Origin: Psychromonas sp. | Lineage (GTDB): Bacteria > Pseudomonadota > Gammaproteobacteria > Enterobacterales > Psychromonadaceae | Reading direction: 5' to 3' | NCBI GenBank assembly: GCA_023145575.1 | Contig: JAGLDN010000103.1 | Coordinates: 1-18,468, forward strand | Length of the DNA stretch: 18,468 nt | Part shown: in pieces, positions 1 through 6,843 of the stretch | Position numbering within the stretch: the stretch's first letter is position 1 | Layout of the letters: each line of letters starts with the position of its first letter | Program-made: the position numbers and the translations under genes | The notes under the pieces: generated by a model | Databases searched by the model: none | The model's input: only the letters and a program-made list of their open reading frames with translations | What the model was told of the DNA's origin: nothing

Positions 1-65
1 GAAAAAACATAAACAACTAACTGAGTCACTAAGATCAAACTTTACGGCCTTAATAAAAGTGCAAT

Positions 66-98
66 AAATCAAATCAAAGCAAATCAAATCAAATCAAA
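66..98. repeat. AAATC pentanucleotide tandem array
   Basis: Five copies of AAATC plus one AAAGC variant lie in tandem and are followed by AAA. The array sits between the N-terminal segment and the HTH segment of the IS30 relic. The intact transposase would not be expected to encode this, so it looks like slippage expansion after the gene died. Confidence 0.8.
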
Positions 99-470
99 AT
101 AGCCAAACAACTTGGTGTGCATCAATCTTTGATTTCACAAGAGTTCAAGCGCAATATTGGCAAGCGATGTTATCGTGCTATTCAGACAAATATCAAAACA
201 ATTAAAAGGCGAACAGGAGAGGTTTCCTATCCAGTTATGACGATTGAAACAATTTATAACTTTATTTGGGAAGATAAAAAAACAAGGTGGGGAGCACTAC
301 AAATTCTAGCGCAGTAAAGCAAGGTTATATACTTGCAGATCTAAGGGAAAGTAGGCTGGAGGCGGGTAAATAAAGGTTCGCCTAGGTATAGAAGAGCGCC
401 CAGACATTGTTAATGAGCGTATTTTAGTTGGTGATTGGGAGATAGATTTGGTCATAGGTAAAGGCCATAG

Positions 471-490
471 CTATGCTATGCTATGCTTTG
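471..490. repeat. CTATG pentanucleotide tandem array inside the IS30 relic
   Basis: Three exact CTATG units (471–485) are followed by a CTTTG variant. They lie just after the GKGH motif of the transposase remnant. The unit length is not a multiple of three, so any change in copy number shifts the frame. Confidence 0.7.
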
Positions 491-991
491 CTTACAATAG
501 TTAAGCGACTCACTCGTTAAACTGTAACTAAGCGAATTTCGATAAATCAGCGAGAACAGCGACAGATACAACGATTGAATTATTGACACCATTTAAGAAC
601 TTAGTTTTAACAAAAGCAGCAGACAATGGCAAAGAATTTGCTTATCATAAAGAGGTTTTAGAATCGCTTGAGTGTGGCTAATTTTTTCAGATCCATACGG
701 CTCATGGCAACGAGGGTTAAATGAAGATGCCAATGGGCTGTTACGACAATATTGGTCTGAATCTACAGATTTTAAACTGATCCACGATGAAGCTGTTCGT
801 AACAATTTAATTCAGTTAAATAATGGGCCAAGAAAAGCGATATTAAACTAAACACCATTCGAAATAATGATGAAACATATGCTAGCGCTATTGGCATGTC
901 GATCATGCATTTGACGGCTGAATCTACCTAACTAAGTAATATATGTTAGTTTATAAAATTCACTTTATCAATGAAATATACGGCATCAGAT

Positions 992-1017
992 CTACAAAAT
1001 AGCTACAAAATAGCTAC
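992..1017. repeat. 11-bp tandem repeat, about 2.4 copies
   Basis: The unit CTACAAAATAG occurs at 992–1002 and 1003–1013, and a partial CTAC follows. It lies in non-coding DNA between the IS30 relic and the palindromic element downstream of fis. Confidence 0.7.
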
Positions 1018-1078
1018 ATCATAATATTTTCAGTTATATCAATTACAATTTCAAATAAGCAATTTCACCTAAATTTAA

Positions 1079-1173
1079 GCACTTTGAAGTAGCATGGTTA
1101 TATACCCATGCTATTTCAAGATGTTTTATCAACAAGGTCAATTGACTACTATACTCAAGTTACTTCAAACTGC
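1079..1173. repeat. Palindromic REP/MITE-like element downstream of fis
   Basis: The two ends are imperfect inverted copies. The 24 bases from 1079 match the reverse complement of 1150–1173 at 19 of 24 positions; both read GCA, then TTTGAAGTA, and end in TATA. Nested in the left half is a strong hairpin. Arms 1083/1085–1097 (TGAAGTAGCATGG) and 1106–1118 (CCATGCTATTTCA) pair at 12 of 13 positions plus a G·U, around an 8-nt loop. No reading frame is present. The structure resembles small non-autonomous or REP-type elements of marine gammaproteobacteria (inference). It lies 33 bp beyond the fis stop and may also end fis transcription, although no U-tract follows. Confidence 0.55.
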
Positions 1174-1205
1174 TTTCTAGCTTGAGAAACATTCACATAA
1201 TGTTA

Positions 1206-1505
1206 TTAATTTAAACTGTATTTTTTTAATTTTTTGCGTAATGTACCACGGTTAATACCTAGCATAGAAGCTGCATGAGTTTGGTTCCCTCGAGTATATT
1301 GCATTATGATGTCTAGCATTGGCTTTTCAACTTCACATAACATTATTTCGTATAACTCAGTTGTGCCTTGGCCATTTAAATTTGCAACGTAACAAGAGAC
1401 CGCTTGTCGAACGGATTCACGAAGAGATTGATGCGATATTTCTTCCATGGCAGAGAAACTTGTCGTAGGTGTTAGTGCTTCTTGAGATGTATTTTGTTCA
1501 AACAT
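1206..1505 (-). CDS. fis: DNA-binding protein Fis
   Basis: Fis is the small homodimeric nucleoid protein that bends DNA and activates rRNA/tRNA promoters, and assists some site-specific recombinases. The 99-residue product matches the E. coli protein (98 residues) in length and over nearly its whole C-terminal half, including LNGQ, LYEIMLCEVE, QYTRGNQT and the helix-turn-helix end INRGTLRKKLKKY. I chose the ATG at 1505, which gives the family-typical MFEQN start. A longer frame reaching 1568 would overlap dusB and add 21 residues foreign to the family. The gene starts 14 bp after the dusB stop, so the two are almost certainly co-transcribed, as in E. coli. Growth-phase control would then come from the promoter before dusB. 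No unusual residues were seen in the DNA-binding helix. Confidence 0.97.
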   Translation of the reverse strand: MFEQNTSQEALTPTTSFSAMEEISHQSLRESVRQAVSCYVANLNGQGTTELYEIMLCEVEKPMLDIIMQYTRGNQTHAASMLGINRGTLRKKLKKYSLN

Positions 1506-1519
1506 GGTTGTAATCTCTT

Positions 1520-2479
1520 TTATTGATTGAGGTAATTTTCTAATGAGATTAATTGTTCTATTGGACAATTAATCTCATTAAACTGTCGTTTAAAGTAATT
1601 AAACGCTTCTTGTGCTTGTAAATACCAACCAATATGCTTCCTAGCAATACGCGGCCCCATTACTTCACCGTAAAATGTGTGTATAGCACATACATGGTTT
1701 AGTAATATTCTAGCTTTTTCCGTTTTTGGCAAGGGAGCAACTCGCTCCCCTGTCTTTAAATAGTGGTTAATTTCATTAAATATCCAAGGTGCACCTTGTG
1801 CGCCTCGTCCAATCATGATGGCATCAACTCCTGTATAGTCAAAGACATATTTGGCTTTTTCTACACTGGTTATGTCGCCATTTGCAATCACGGGAATCGC
1901 TACATTTTCTTTAATTTGCTTTATTGTGTCGTATTCAGCGTTGCCTCTAAAAAAACATTGCCTAGTCCGACCATGCACAGCAAGTGCTTGAATACCTGAT
2001 TGCTCTGCTATTTTTGCTATTTGGACACCATTTCTATTTTCCTGATCCCAACCAGTACGTATTTTCAACGTAACAGGCACGTCAACTGCATTAACAACAC
2101 ACTCTAAAATTGATTGAACCAATTTAGGCTTTAATAATAAGGCAGACCCCGCATTTTTCTTATTCACTTTTTTTGCAGGGCACCCCATATTAATGTCAAT
2201 GATTTGAGCACCTTGTTGTACACATAACTGTGCGTATTGCGCCATTGCAATTGGTTGCGATCCTGCTATTTGTACTGAACGGATACCAGATTCATTGTGA
2301 AGATCCATTCTTAATTTAGACTTTTTAGTGTTCAAAATACGTGGATTAGATAAAAGCATTTCTGAAACAGCTAACCCAGCACCATTCTTTTTGCAAAGTT
2401 CTCGAAAGGGGCGATCTGTGATGCCTGCCATCGGTGCTAAAATAAGATTATTTATTAATTGATATTTACCAATTTTCAT
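1520..2479 (-). CDS. dusB: tRNA-dihydrouridine synthase B
   Basis: DusB is an FMN-dependent enzyme that reduces specific uridines to dihydrouridine in tRNA, using NADPH. The product is 319 residues. The N-terminal TIM-barrel carries APMAGITDRPFR (residues 15–26), the catalytic cysteine in INMGCPAKKVN (Cys100), VTLKIRTGW, VHGRTR and IANGDI. The C-terminal helical tRNA-binding part includes GPRIARKHIGWYL. I preferred the ATG at 2479 over one at 2494 because it gives the family start MKIGKYQL and has GGAA upstream at useful spacing, while the upstream ATG has none. It precedes fis by 14 bp. Homologues normally follow prmA directly; here about 900 bp separate them. The best promoter candidate lies at 2534–2562. 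Confidence 0.97.
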   Translation of the reverse strand: MKIGKYQLINNLILAPMAGITDRPFRELCKKNGAGLAVSEMLLSNPRILNTKKSKLRMDLHNESGIRSVQIAGSQPIAMAQYAQLCVQQGAQIIDINMGCPAKKVNKKNAGSALLLKPKLVQSILECVVNAVDVPVTLKIRTGWDQENRNGVQIAKIAEQSGIQALAVHGRTRQCFFRGNAEYDTIKQIKENVAIPVIANGDITSVEKAKYVFDYTGVDAIMIGRGAQGAPWIFNEINHYLKTGERVAPLPKTEKARILLNHVCAIHTFYGEVMGPRIARKHIGWYLQAQEAFNYFKRQFNEINCPIEQLISLENYLNQ

Positions 2480-2532
2480 GTATAGCAATTCCATGAATAA
2501 TAGTATATTGATAGACCTTCACTAATGGTATC

Positions 2533-2562
2533 TATTCTACGCAGTTTTTGTAGAATAATAAA
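2533..2562 (-). promoter_or_regulatory. Candidate dusB–fis promoter overlapping a dyad
   Basis: On the minus strand TAGAAT (2539–2534) is a 5/6 match to a −10 box, and TTTATT lies 17 bp upstream (2562–2557) as a weak −35. The −10 overlaps a perfect 8-bp inverted repeat, TATTCTAC (2533–2540) and GTAGAATA (2550–2557), around a 9-nt spacer, which looks like an operator. Known fis promoters also have poor −35 boxes. The expected GC-rich discriminator is not seen, so this is tentative. Confidence 0.35.
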
Positions 2563-3213
2563 GATTAATAAGCCATACTTTTTTAATTATTTTCCTTGTC
2601 AATCATTTATAGTTTTATTTTCTTTTTTCAAACCGTAGAATGTTTTATATACAAGTGTCATTAAATGATTGTTTTTGTAAGTATTTAATACTTGTTAGCA
2701 GTAGTTGTGTGTGATTATACTCTAGGCTTACCTGAGTTTTGCTTATTTTGCGCTGTTGCTGATATTCCCATATTAACTCAATATAAATCGCGATTTTATT
2801 TTTTAATGACCAAAATAAGGCGCGACAGAGGGCTTTCAACAATTAGCGTTATTATATTTAGTTGGTTAAATTAATGCAAATATGACAATTATTTGATGAA
2901 TACTCCCTTAAAGTTTGTTGCGCGTGAGTTATCTTCTTGTCAATAAAAACAAAGATTAATACTAACGCGAAAGAAAACTGAAAAGAACATCGTTGGAGCT
3001 CCAGCGTTAAGGTGGATCCTGATAGGTTAAAATAACAGGACTTGGACGTCTTGTTTATCATGAATTAAGGGGATTTAATCAGGGTGTAAAAGAAAGCTAT
3101 AAAATATAAAGCCATGGGACTACAAAATAAAAAGTCAACAATAAAAATCGTACCGAACTAATTGACAAAAATTGAAGCCAGGTTACTCTAAGTCAAAAAG
3201 AGAATAACTATTA

Positions 3214-3268
3214 ACTCATCACTCATCACTCATCACTCATCACTCATCACTCATCACTCATCACTCAT
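3214..3268. repeat. Heptanucleotide ACTCATC tandem array, 7.9 copies
   Basis: Seven perfect copies of ACTCATC (3214–3262) and a six-base partial copy lie in tandem with no variation. Perfect identity implies recent expansion or ongoing slippage. The array lies about 113 bp beyond the prmA stop codon and about 735 bp upstream of dusB. Confidence 0.95.
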
Positions 3269-3381
3269 ATTGTGTCATGAGCTGACATCCGAACTAATCG
3301 CGGACGTTGCATCTTTACATCGCATAGTTATCAGACAATAAATACAAAAAAAAAGCTATCACCAACGAACGAGCCAAACAT

Positions 3382-4266
3382 CTAAACATGTTTAATACCC
3401 GAAAGCCTTACCCATTCGTTTTCAATTTTAGGCGTTTGCATCCTAAACCATTGATCGTAAATCCCCATTAATTCTTCGCTTTGATCCTCTAAAATTCCAG
3501 AAAGAGCCAATATGCCAGAGGGTTTTACAAGGGTTTCAATCGTTATTGCAAGTTCGCGTAAAGGGCCAACAAGAATGTTGGCAACAAGTACATCAGCTAA
3601 GGTGTCCTGAGGTAAATCCTCAAGTAGATAGAGCAGGAGTTGATCTGAGACACCGTTACGAGCCGCATTATCACTACTTGCTAAAATAGCTTGAGGATCA
3701 ATATCAATACCAATCACACGTTTTGCTCCGAGTTTAATTGCAGCGATAGCTAAAATGCCAGATCCACAGCCAAAATCAACCATTACTTTATTGTTAAGAT
3801 TTTGCGCATCTAACCACTCTAAACATAGCGCGGTTGTTGTGTGGGTACCCGTACCAAAAGCAAGCCCAGGATCAAGGATCACATTCACTGCATTTTTATC
3901 TGGAATAGGCTTCGTACTCGGGCATATCCATAAACGCTTACCAAACCTCATAGGATGGAAGTTATCAATCCACTCGCGCGCCCAGTCTTTGTCTTCAAGT
4001 AATTCAATTTTATGAAAAAAATCTTCATTAAAGAGTGGGCTTGAATTGAGCATTGTTAAAACAGAGCTCAGGTTTACGTCAGCGTCATATAAACCTGTGA
4101 TTTGTGTGTTAACCCAAAGAGGCTCATCATCCGACAATGCTTCAAAAATAGGGGTATCTTGCAGATCGGTAAAGGTAGTCGAAAGTGCGCCATTGTCCAT
4201 GAGTAATTCACCAATTGCGGATGCATTTTTTGATGTTGCATTGAGGGTTAGCTGGATCCAAGGCAT
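3382..4266 (-). CDS. prmA: Ribosomal protein L11 methyltransferase
   Basis: PrmA uses S-adenosylmethionine to trimethylate ribosomal protein L11 at several amino groups. The product is 294 residues, the family's usual length. An N-terminal L11-recognition domain begins MPWIQLTLNA. It is followed by the signature EDKDWAREWIDNFHPMRFG (residues 91–109), LDPGLAFGTGTHTTT (131–145), and the SAM-binding motif VDFGCGSGILAIAA (163–176). Acidic IDIDPQA and the motif ANILVGPL follow. The ATG at 4266 has AGGA about 9 bases upstream. It starts 18 bp after the aroQ stop, so it is probably co-transcribed with aroQ. In many relatives accB–accC lie in this position. Downstream, dusB is displaced by a long gap. 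No defect is visible. Confidence 0.97.
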   Translation of the reverse strand: MPWIQLTLNATSKNASAIGELLMDNGALSTTFTDLQDTPIFEALSDDEPLWVNTQITGLYDADVNLSSVLTMLNSSPLFNEDFFHKIELLEDKDWAREWIDNFHPMRFGKRLWICPSTKPIPDKNAVNVILDPGLAFGTGTHTTTALCLEWLDAQNLNNKVMVDFGCGSGILAIAAIKLGAKRVIGIDIDPQAILASSDNAARNGVSDQLLLYLLEDLPQDTLADVLVANILVGPLRELAITIETLVKPSGILALSGILEDQSEELMGIYDQWFRMQTPKIENEWVRLSGIKHV

Positions 4267-4284
4267 GGATTTTGTCCTAAAATT

Positions 4285-4734
4285 TTATTTACTTGTAAGT
4301 TGTGCTGCGGCATATTGTAAAGCATATTGATAACCTTTTGCTCCAAGTCCACAAATAACCCCTTGGGCGACATCTGAAAAATAAGAATGATGACGAAATT
4401 CCTCACGCGCATAGATATTGGAAAGGTGTACTTCAATAAAGGGGATATTAACCGCTAATAATGCGTCTCTCAACGCAATACTACTATGTGTCAATGCGGC
4501 AGGATTAATGATAATAAAATCGACACAATTCATTGATATATGTATTCTTTCAATCAGTTCGTATTCTTGGTTACTTTGTAAATGAGAAAGCTTGAGATCT
4601 AGACTTTCTGCTTGAGAAGAAAGGTTTACCATGATATCATCGAGTGTTTCTTTCCCATATTTTAGAGGCTCGCGTTGTCCGAGCAAATTTAAATTGGGGC
4701 CATTAAGCACTAATACTTGATTATTTGTAAACAT
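4285..4734 (-). CDS. aroQ: Type II 3-dehydroquinate dehydratase
   Basis: AroQ converts 3-dehydroquinate to 3-dehydroshikimate, step three of the shikimate pathway. It forms a cytoplasmic dodecamer. The 149 residues include NGPNLNLLGQREPLKYG (11–27) with the lid arginine Arg21 and catalytic Tyr26. The SNQE segment lies around 54–57, followed by INPAALTHSSIALRDAL (77–93) and EVHLSNIYAREEFRHHS (101–117), with His103 in place. I chose the ATG at 4734 because AAGGAG lies 8 bases upstream and the protein then matches the family start; the longer frame to 4782 adds 16 unrelated residues. That Shine-Dalgarno is one arm of a hairpin (4739–4768). prmA follows after 18 bp, and accBC, usual neighbours, are missing. 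Confidence 0.96.
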   Translation of the reverse strand: MFTNNQVLVLNGPNLNLLGQREPLKYGKETLDDIMVNLSSQAESLDLKLSHLQSNQEYELIERIHISMNCVDFIIINPAALTHSSIALRDALLAVNIPFIEVHLSNIYAREEFRHHSYFSDVAQGVICGLGAKGYQYALQYAAAQLTSK

Positions 4735-4738
4735 GAAA

Positions 4739-4768
4739 AAACTCCTTAAAGATCGCTTAAAGGAGTTT
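4739..4768 (-). promoter_or_regulatory. Hairpin holding the aroQ Shine-Dalgarno; also terminator-like
   Basis: On the minus strand AAACTCCTT (4768–4760) and AAGGAGTTT (4747–4739) form a perfect 9-bp stem with a 12-nt loop, and the run of T continues to six. The right arm contains the aroQ Shine-Dalgarno AAGGAG. Read-through RNA from katA would form a U-tailed hairpin here. The structure could therefore end katA transcription, limit aroQ translation, or both. The stem has only four G·C pairs, so stability is moderate. Confidence 0.5.
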
Positions 4769-4770
4769 AT

Positions 4771-4799
4771 ATAATATTGCAACTCTTTGGTAGTGGTAA
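4771..4799 (-). promoter_or_regulatory. Candidate aroQ promoter
   Basis: On the minus strand TTACCA (4799–4794) and TATTAT (4776–4771) are separated by 17 bp and match the sigma-70 boxes at 4/6 and 5/6. A start about 7 bases downstream would fall inside the left arm of the hairpin, giving a very short leader. Confidence 0.4.
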
Positions 4800-4915
4800 C
4801 ACTTAATTTTTAAAATTAATTGAAATCTCCCATTTTAAAATCAACCTGACTTCGCGTTATTAAATCACCAAATATTTCAATAACAATTACATTATAGGCA
4901 GAGCATTTTAAATGA

Positions 4916-6361
4916 TCAAATATCACCTAGAGATATATTAAGTGCCTTTGCTATGCCAGCGCCATAATTTTTATGTGCTTTTAAACAATGTCGAATATGA
5001 CGTTTCTTAACATCCATTGAGGCGCCAGCTATTGAGCCAGCAGTATTCATAAATAAAGCTTCTTGTTGCTTAGTGTTCATCAAATTGAATAAATGACCAG
5101 GTTGCGAATAATAATCATTATCTTCACGGTGATCCCAACATTTTGCTGCACCTGATAAATTCATTGGTGGCTCTGTATACTCAGGCTGATCTTGCCACTC
5201 CTCTTTACTATTAGGCTCATAACCAATTGTGCCACCAAAATTCCCATCTACACGCATAGCGCCATCACGATGATAATTATGAACAGGGCAACGAGGTGCA
5301 TTAACTGGTATATGATTATGGTTTACCCCCAACCGGTACCGCTGTGCATCACCGTAAGCAAATAAACGTCCTTGTAACATTTTGTCAGGTGAGAAACTAA
5401 TGCCAGGAACAACATTTGCTGGATTAAATGCTGATTGTTCAACTTCGGCAAAGAAGTTTTTAGGGTTTTCATTAAGTTCCATTACACCTACTTCGATTAA
5501 CGGATAGTCAGCATGCGGCCAGACTTTAGTGAGATCAAAAGGATTGTAAGGTGAGTTTTCTGCTTGCGCTTCTGTCATCACCTGAATTTTTAATACCCAT
5601 GAAGGGTTATTCCCCGTTTCAATTGCATTATATAGATCTGCTTGGTGGCTTTCACGATCCTTACCAATTACAATCTCAGCTTCTTGATCAGTTAAGTTTT
5701 CAATACCCTGGTTGGAATGAAAGTGAAACTTAACCCACACACGCTCGTTGTTAACGTTGATCATACTGAATGTATGGCTACCAAAGCCATGCATGTGTCG
5801 ATAAGTTTTTGGTAGACCTCTGTCACTCATGACAATTGTGACTTGATGGAGCGCCTCAGGCAGCGATGTCCAAAAATCCCAATTATTTTGTGCACTACGC
5901 ATATTGGTGCGTGGATCACGTTTTACCGCATGATTAAGATCGGGAAATTTTAAGGGATCACGTAAAAAGAAAACAGGCGTATTATTACCGACCATATCCC
6001 AATTACCTTCTTCGGTATAAAACTTAATAGCAAAACCACGAATATCTCGCTCTGCATCAGCAGCACCACGTTCACCAGCAACGGTTGTAAACCGAGTGAA
6101 TAATTCCGTTTTCTTACCAATATTAGAGAATATTGCTGCTTTTGTATATTTGGTAATATCGTGAGTTACAGTGAATATTCCATATGCGCCAGAGCCTTTT
6201 GCATGCATACGTCGCTCAGGGATCACTTCTCGATCAAAATGCGCTAATTTTTCGAGGAACCACACATCTTGTAATAATTGGGGCCCACGCGAGCCTGCGG
6301 TCATGACATTTTGATTATCTGATACAGGGCATCCTGCATCTGTCGTTAGTTTTTTTTTCAT
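4916..6361 (-). CDS. katA: Monofunctional haem catalase
   Basis: Catalase disproportionates hydrogen peroxide to water and oxygen. The 481-residue protein has the length and features of small-subunit, NADPH-binding (clade 3) catalases. Catalytic His53 lies in ERRMHAKGSGAYG and Asn126 in DMVGNNTPVFF. RDPLKFPD follows, and Tyr336, the proximal haem ligand, lies in RLFAYGDAQRYRLG. There is no signal peptide, so it should be cytoplasmic. The ATG at 6361 has GGGAG at good spacing. A sigma-70-like promoter lies 30–57 bp upstream. Expression is probably a single-gene unit, since 182 bp follow before aroQ. OxyR control is common in the family, but I cannot demonstrate a full OxyR site here. Confidence 0.96.
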   Translation of the reverse strand: MKKKLTTDAGCPVSDNQNVMTAGSRGPQLLQDVWFLEKLAHFDREVIPERRMHAKGSGAYGIFTVTHDITKYTKAAIFSNIGKKTELFTRFTTVAGERGAADAERDIRGFAIKFYTEEGNWDMVGNNTPVFFLRDPLKFPDLNHAVKRDPRTNMRSAQNNWDFWTSLPEALHQVTIVMSDRGLPKTYRHMHGFGSHTFSMINVNNERVWVKFHFHSNQGIENLTDQEAEIVIGKDRESHQADLYNAIETGNNPSWVLKIQVMTEAQAENSPYNPFDLTKVWPHADYPLIEVGVMELNENPKNFFAEVEQSAFNPANVVPGISFSPDKMLQGRLFAYGDAQRYRLGVNHNHIPVNAPRCPVHNYHRDGAMRVDGNFGGTIGYEPNSKEEWQDQPEYTEPPMNLSGAAKCWDHREDNDYYSQPGHLFNLMNTKQQEALFMNTAGSIAGASMDVKKRHIRHCLKAHKNYGAGIAKALNISLGDI

Positions 6362-6390
6362 TGTGTTTCTCCCAAATCTAAGAAATGATA

Positions 6391-6418
6391 ACTATAGCTA
6401 AAATAGCTAAAGATTCAA
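6391..6418 (-). promoter_or_regulatory. Candidate katA promoter
   Basis: On the minus strand TTGAAT (6418–6413) and TATAGT (6396–6391) are separated by 16 bp, each a 4/6 to 5/6 match to sigma-70 boxes. The spacer and −10 contain two TAGCTA palindromes, a possible regulator contact. The start codon lies 29 bp downstream of the −10. Confidence 0.5.
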
Positions 6419-6492
6419 CACCATTTGATCTTTTGATGTTCAGAATATGACACAACAGGCAAAATAAATTTAAGTTATAAGATCAATAGTGT

Positions 6493-6723
6493 CTATTTTC
6501 CTTTCTGAATAACGTAAAAATAGGGGATTTCAAGAGTTTGACTTTCAATTAGAGTATGATCCATAAACTGGCAAAAACTTGGAATGTCGCGGGTGGTTGA
6601 TGGGTCATCGGCGAGTACTTTTATTATTTCATCTGTGTGCATGTTTCTTATCGTTTTTCGGATCATCATTACTGGATCTGGGCAACGTAAACCTATGGTA
6701 TCTAATAAGTTCATTTTCTTCAT
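6493..6723 (-). CDS. tusA: Sulfur carrier protein TusA
   Basis: TusA accepts persulfide sulfur from IscS and passes it to TusBCD for 2-thiouridine formation at tRNA wobble positions. The 76-residue product has the defining motif LRCPDPVMM, with the sulfur-carrying Cys14, then RKTIRNM, LADDPSTTRDIPSFCQFM and a C-terminal YVIQKGK, closely following E. coli TusA (81 residues). I kept the ATG at 6723 because GGAA lies 5 bases upstream; a second ATG three codons later is possible and would not change the fold. It lies between ppc and katA on the same strand, with 120 bp and 131 bp gaps, so independent expression is likely. Confidence 0.95.
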   Translation of the reverse strand: MKKMNLLDTIGLRCPDPVMMIRKTIRNMHTDEIIKVLADDPSTTRDIPSFCQFMDHTLIESQTLEIPYFYVIQKGK

Positions 6724-6831
6724 TTTTATTCCAATATAACGTAAAATACAACACTAGCTCAACAAATTAGCTTGCCCGTTGAAGGCGAGCCCGAACGTTG
6801 TTGGATACTGAGCACCTTGAATTGAACAAAC

Positions 6832-6843
6832 AACCCTAGGGTT
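6832..6843. repeat. Perfect 12-bp palindrome abutting the ppc stop codon
   Basis: AACCCTAGGGTT is fully self-complementary and lies immediately after the ppc stop. As RNA it would fold with almost no loop and it lacks a U-tract, so it is not a convincing terminator; a protein-binding dyad is equally possible. Confidence 0.4.

Larger units (their letters stand above)
8..914 (+). pseudogene. IS30-family transposase remnant, frameshifted, 5' end cut by window edge
   Basis: This is a dead IS30-family transposase. Pieces in different frames line up in the usual order. An N-terminal start-like segment with KQLTE lies at 8–64. An HTH-like segment (IAKQLGVHQS, then EFKRNIGKR) and YPVMTIETIYNFIWED lie at 99–317. 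KQGYILADLRES lies from 317, PRYRRAP near 384–401, and GDWEIDLVIGKGH from 397. ADNGKEFAYHKEV lies near 619–660. The C-terminal piece RGLNEDANGLLRQYW through PFEIMMKH runs 693–914. The three catalytic acidic regions (WEID, ADNG, NEDANGL) are still readable, but at least four frame changes and several in-frame stops separate them. A pentamer array at 66–98 interrupts the N-terminal coding region. No protein can be made. The left terminal repeat lies outside the window or is unrecognisable, and I could not define the right end with certainty. The family call is firm. Confidence 0.88.
2480..3381. other. Unusually long prmA–dusB intergenic region
   Basis: These 902 bp interrupt the conserved prmA–dusB order and carry no coding frame I can support. 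Three frames of 60–67 codons (2645–2842 minus, 2692–2874 plus, 2858–3061 minus) lack Shine-Dalgarno sequences and family character. Visible structure includes a promoter-like dyad near 2533–2557 and a TATAAT on the minus strand at 2714–2719. There is a perfect 10-bp palindrome TGGAGCTCCA near 2995–3004, a heptamer array at 3214–3268, and a nine-A run at 3346–3354 that would be a U-tract for prmA transcripts but has no clear stem before it. Base composition is strongly AT-rich, and the region reads as degraded sequence. Confidence 0.6.

Noticed and set aside
593..805. 70-codon minus-strand frame
   Set aside because: It runs antisense to the clearly recognisable IS30 catalytic region and has no family character.
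1506..1568. N-terminal extension of Fis by 21 residues
   Set aside because: The extension overlaps the end of dusB and is foreign to Fis; MFEQN at 1505 matches the family start.
2645..3061. Three small frames (65, 60 and 67 codons) in the prmA–dusB gap
   Set aside because: No Shine-Dalgarno, odd composition and mutual overlap in opposite orientations; no recognisable protein.
3214..3268. Possible CRISPR array
   Set aside because: The heptamers are directly adjacent with no spacers, and no cas gene is present. It is a simple tandem repeat.
6770..6795. GC-rich inverted repeat GCTTGCC / GGCGAGC between ppc and tusA as a terminator
   Set aside because: On the minus strand, where it would be needed, one pair is mismatched and there is no U-tract.
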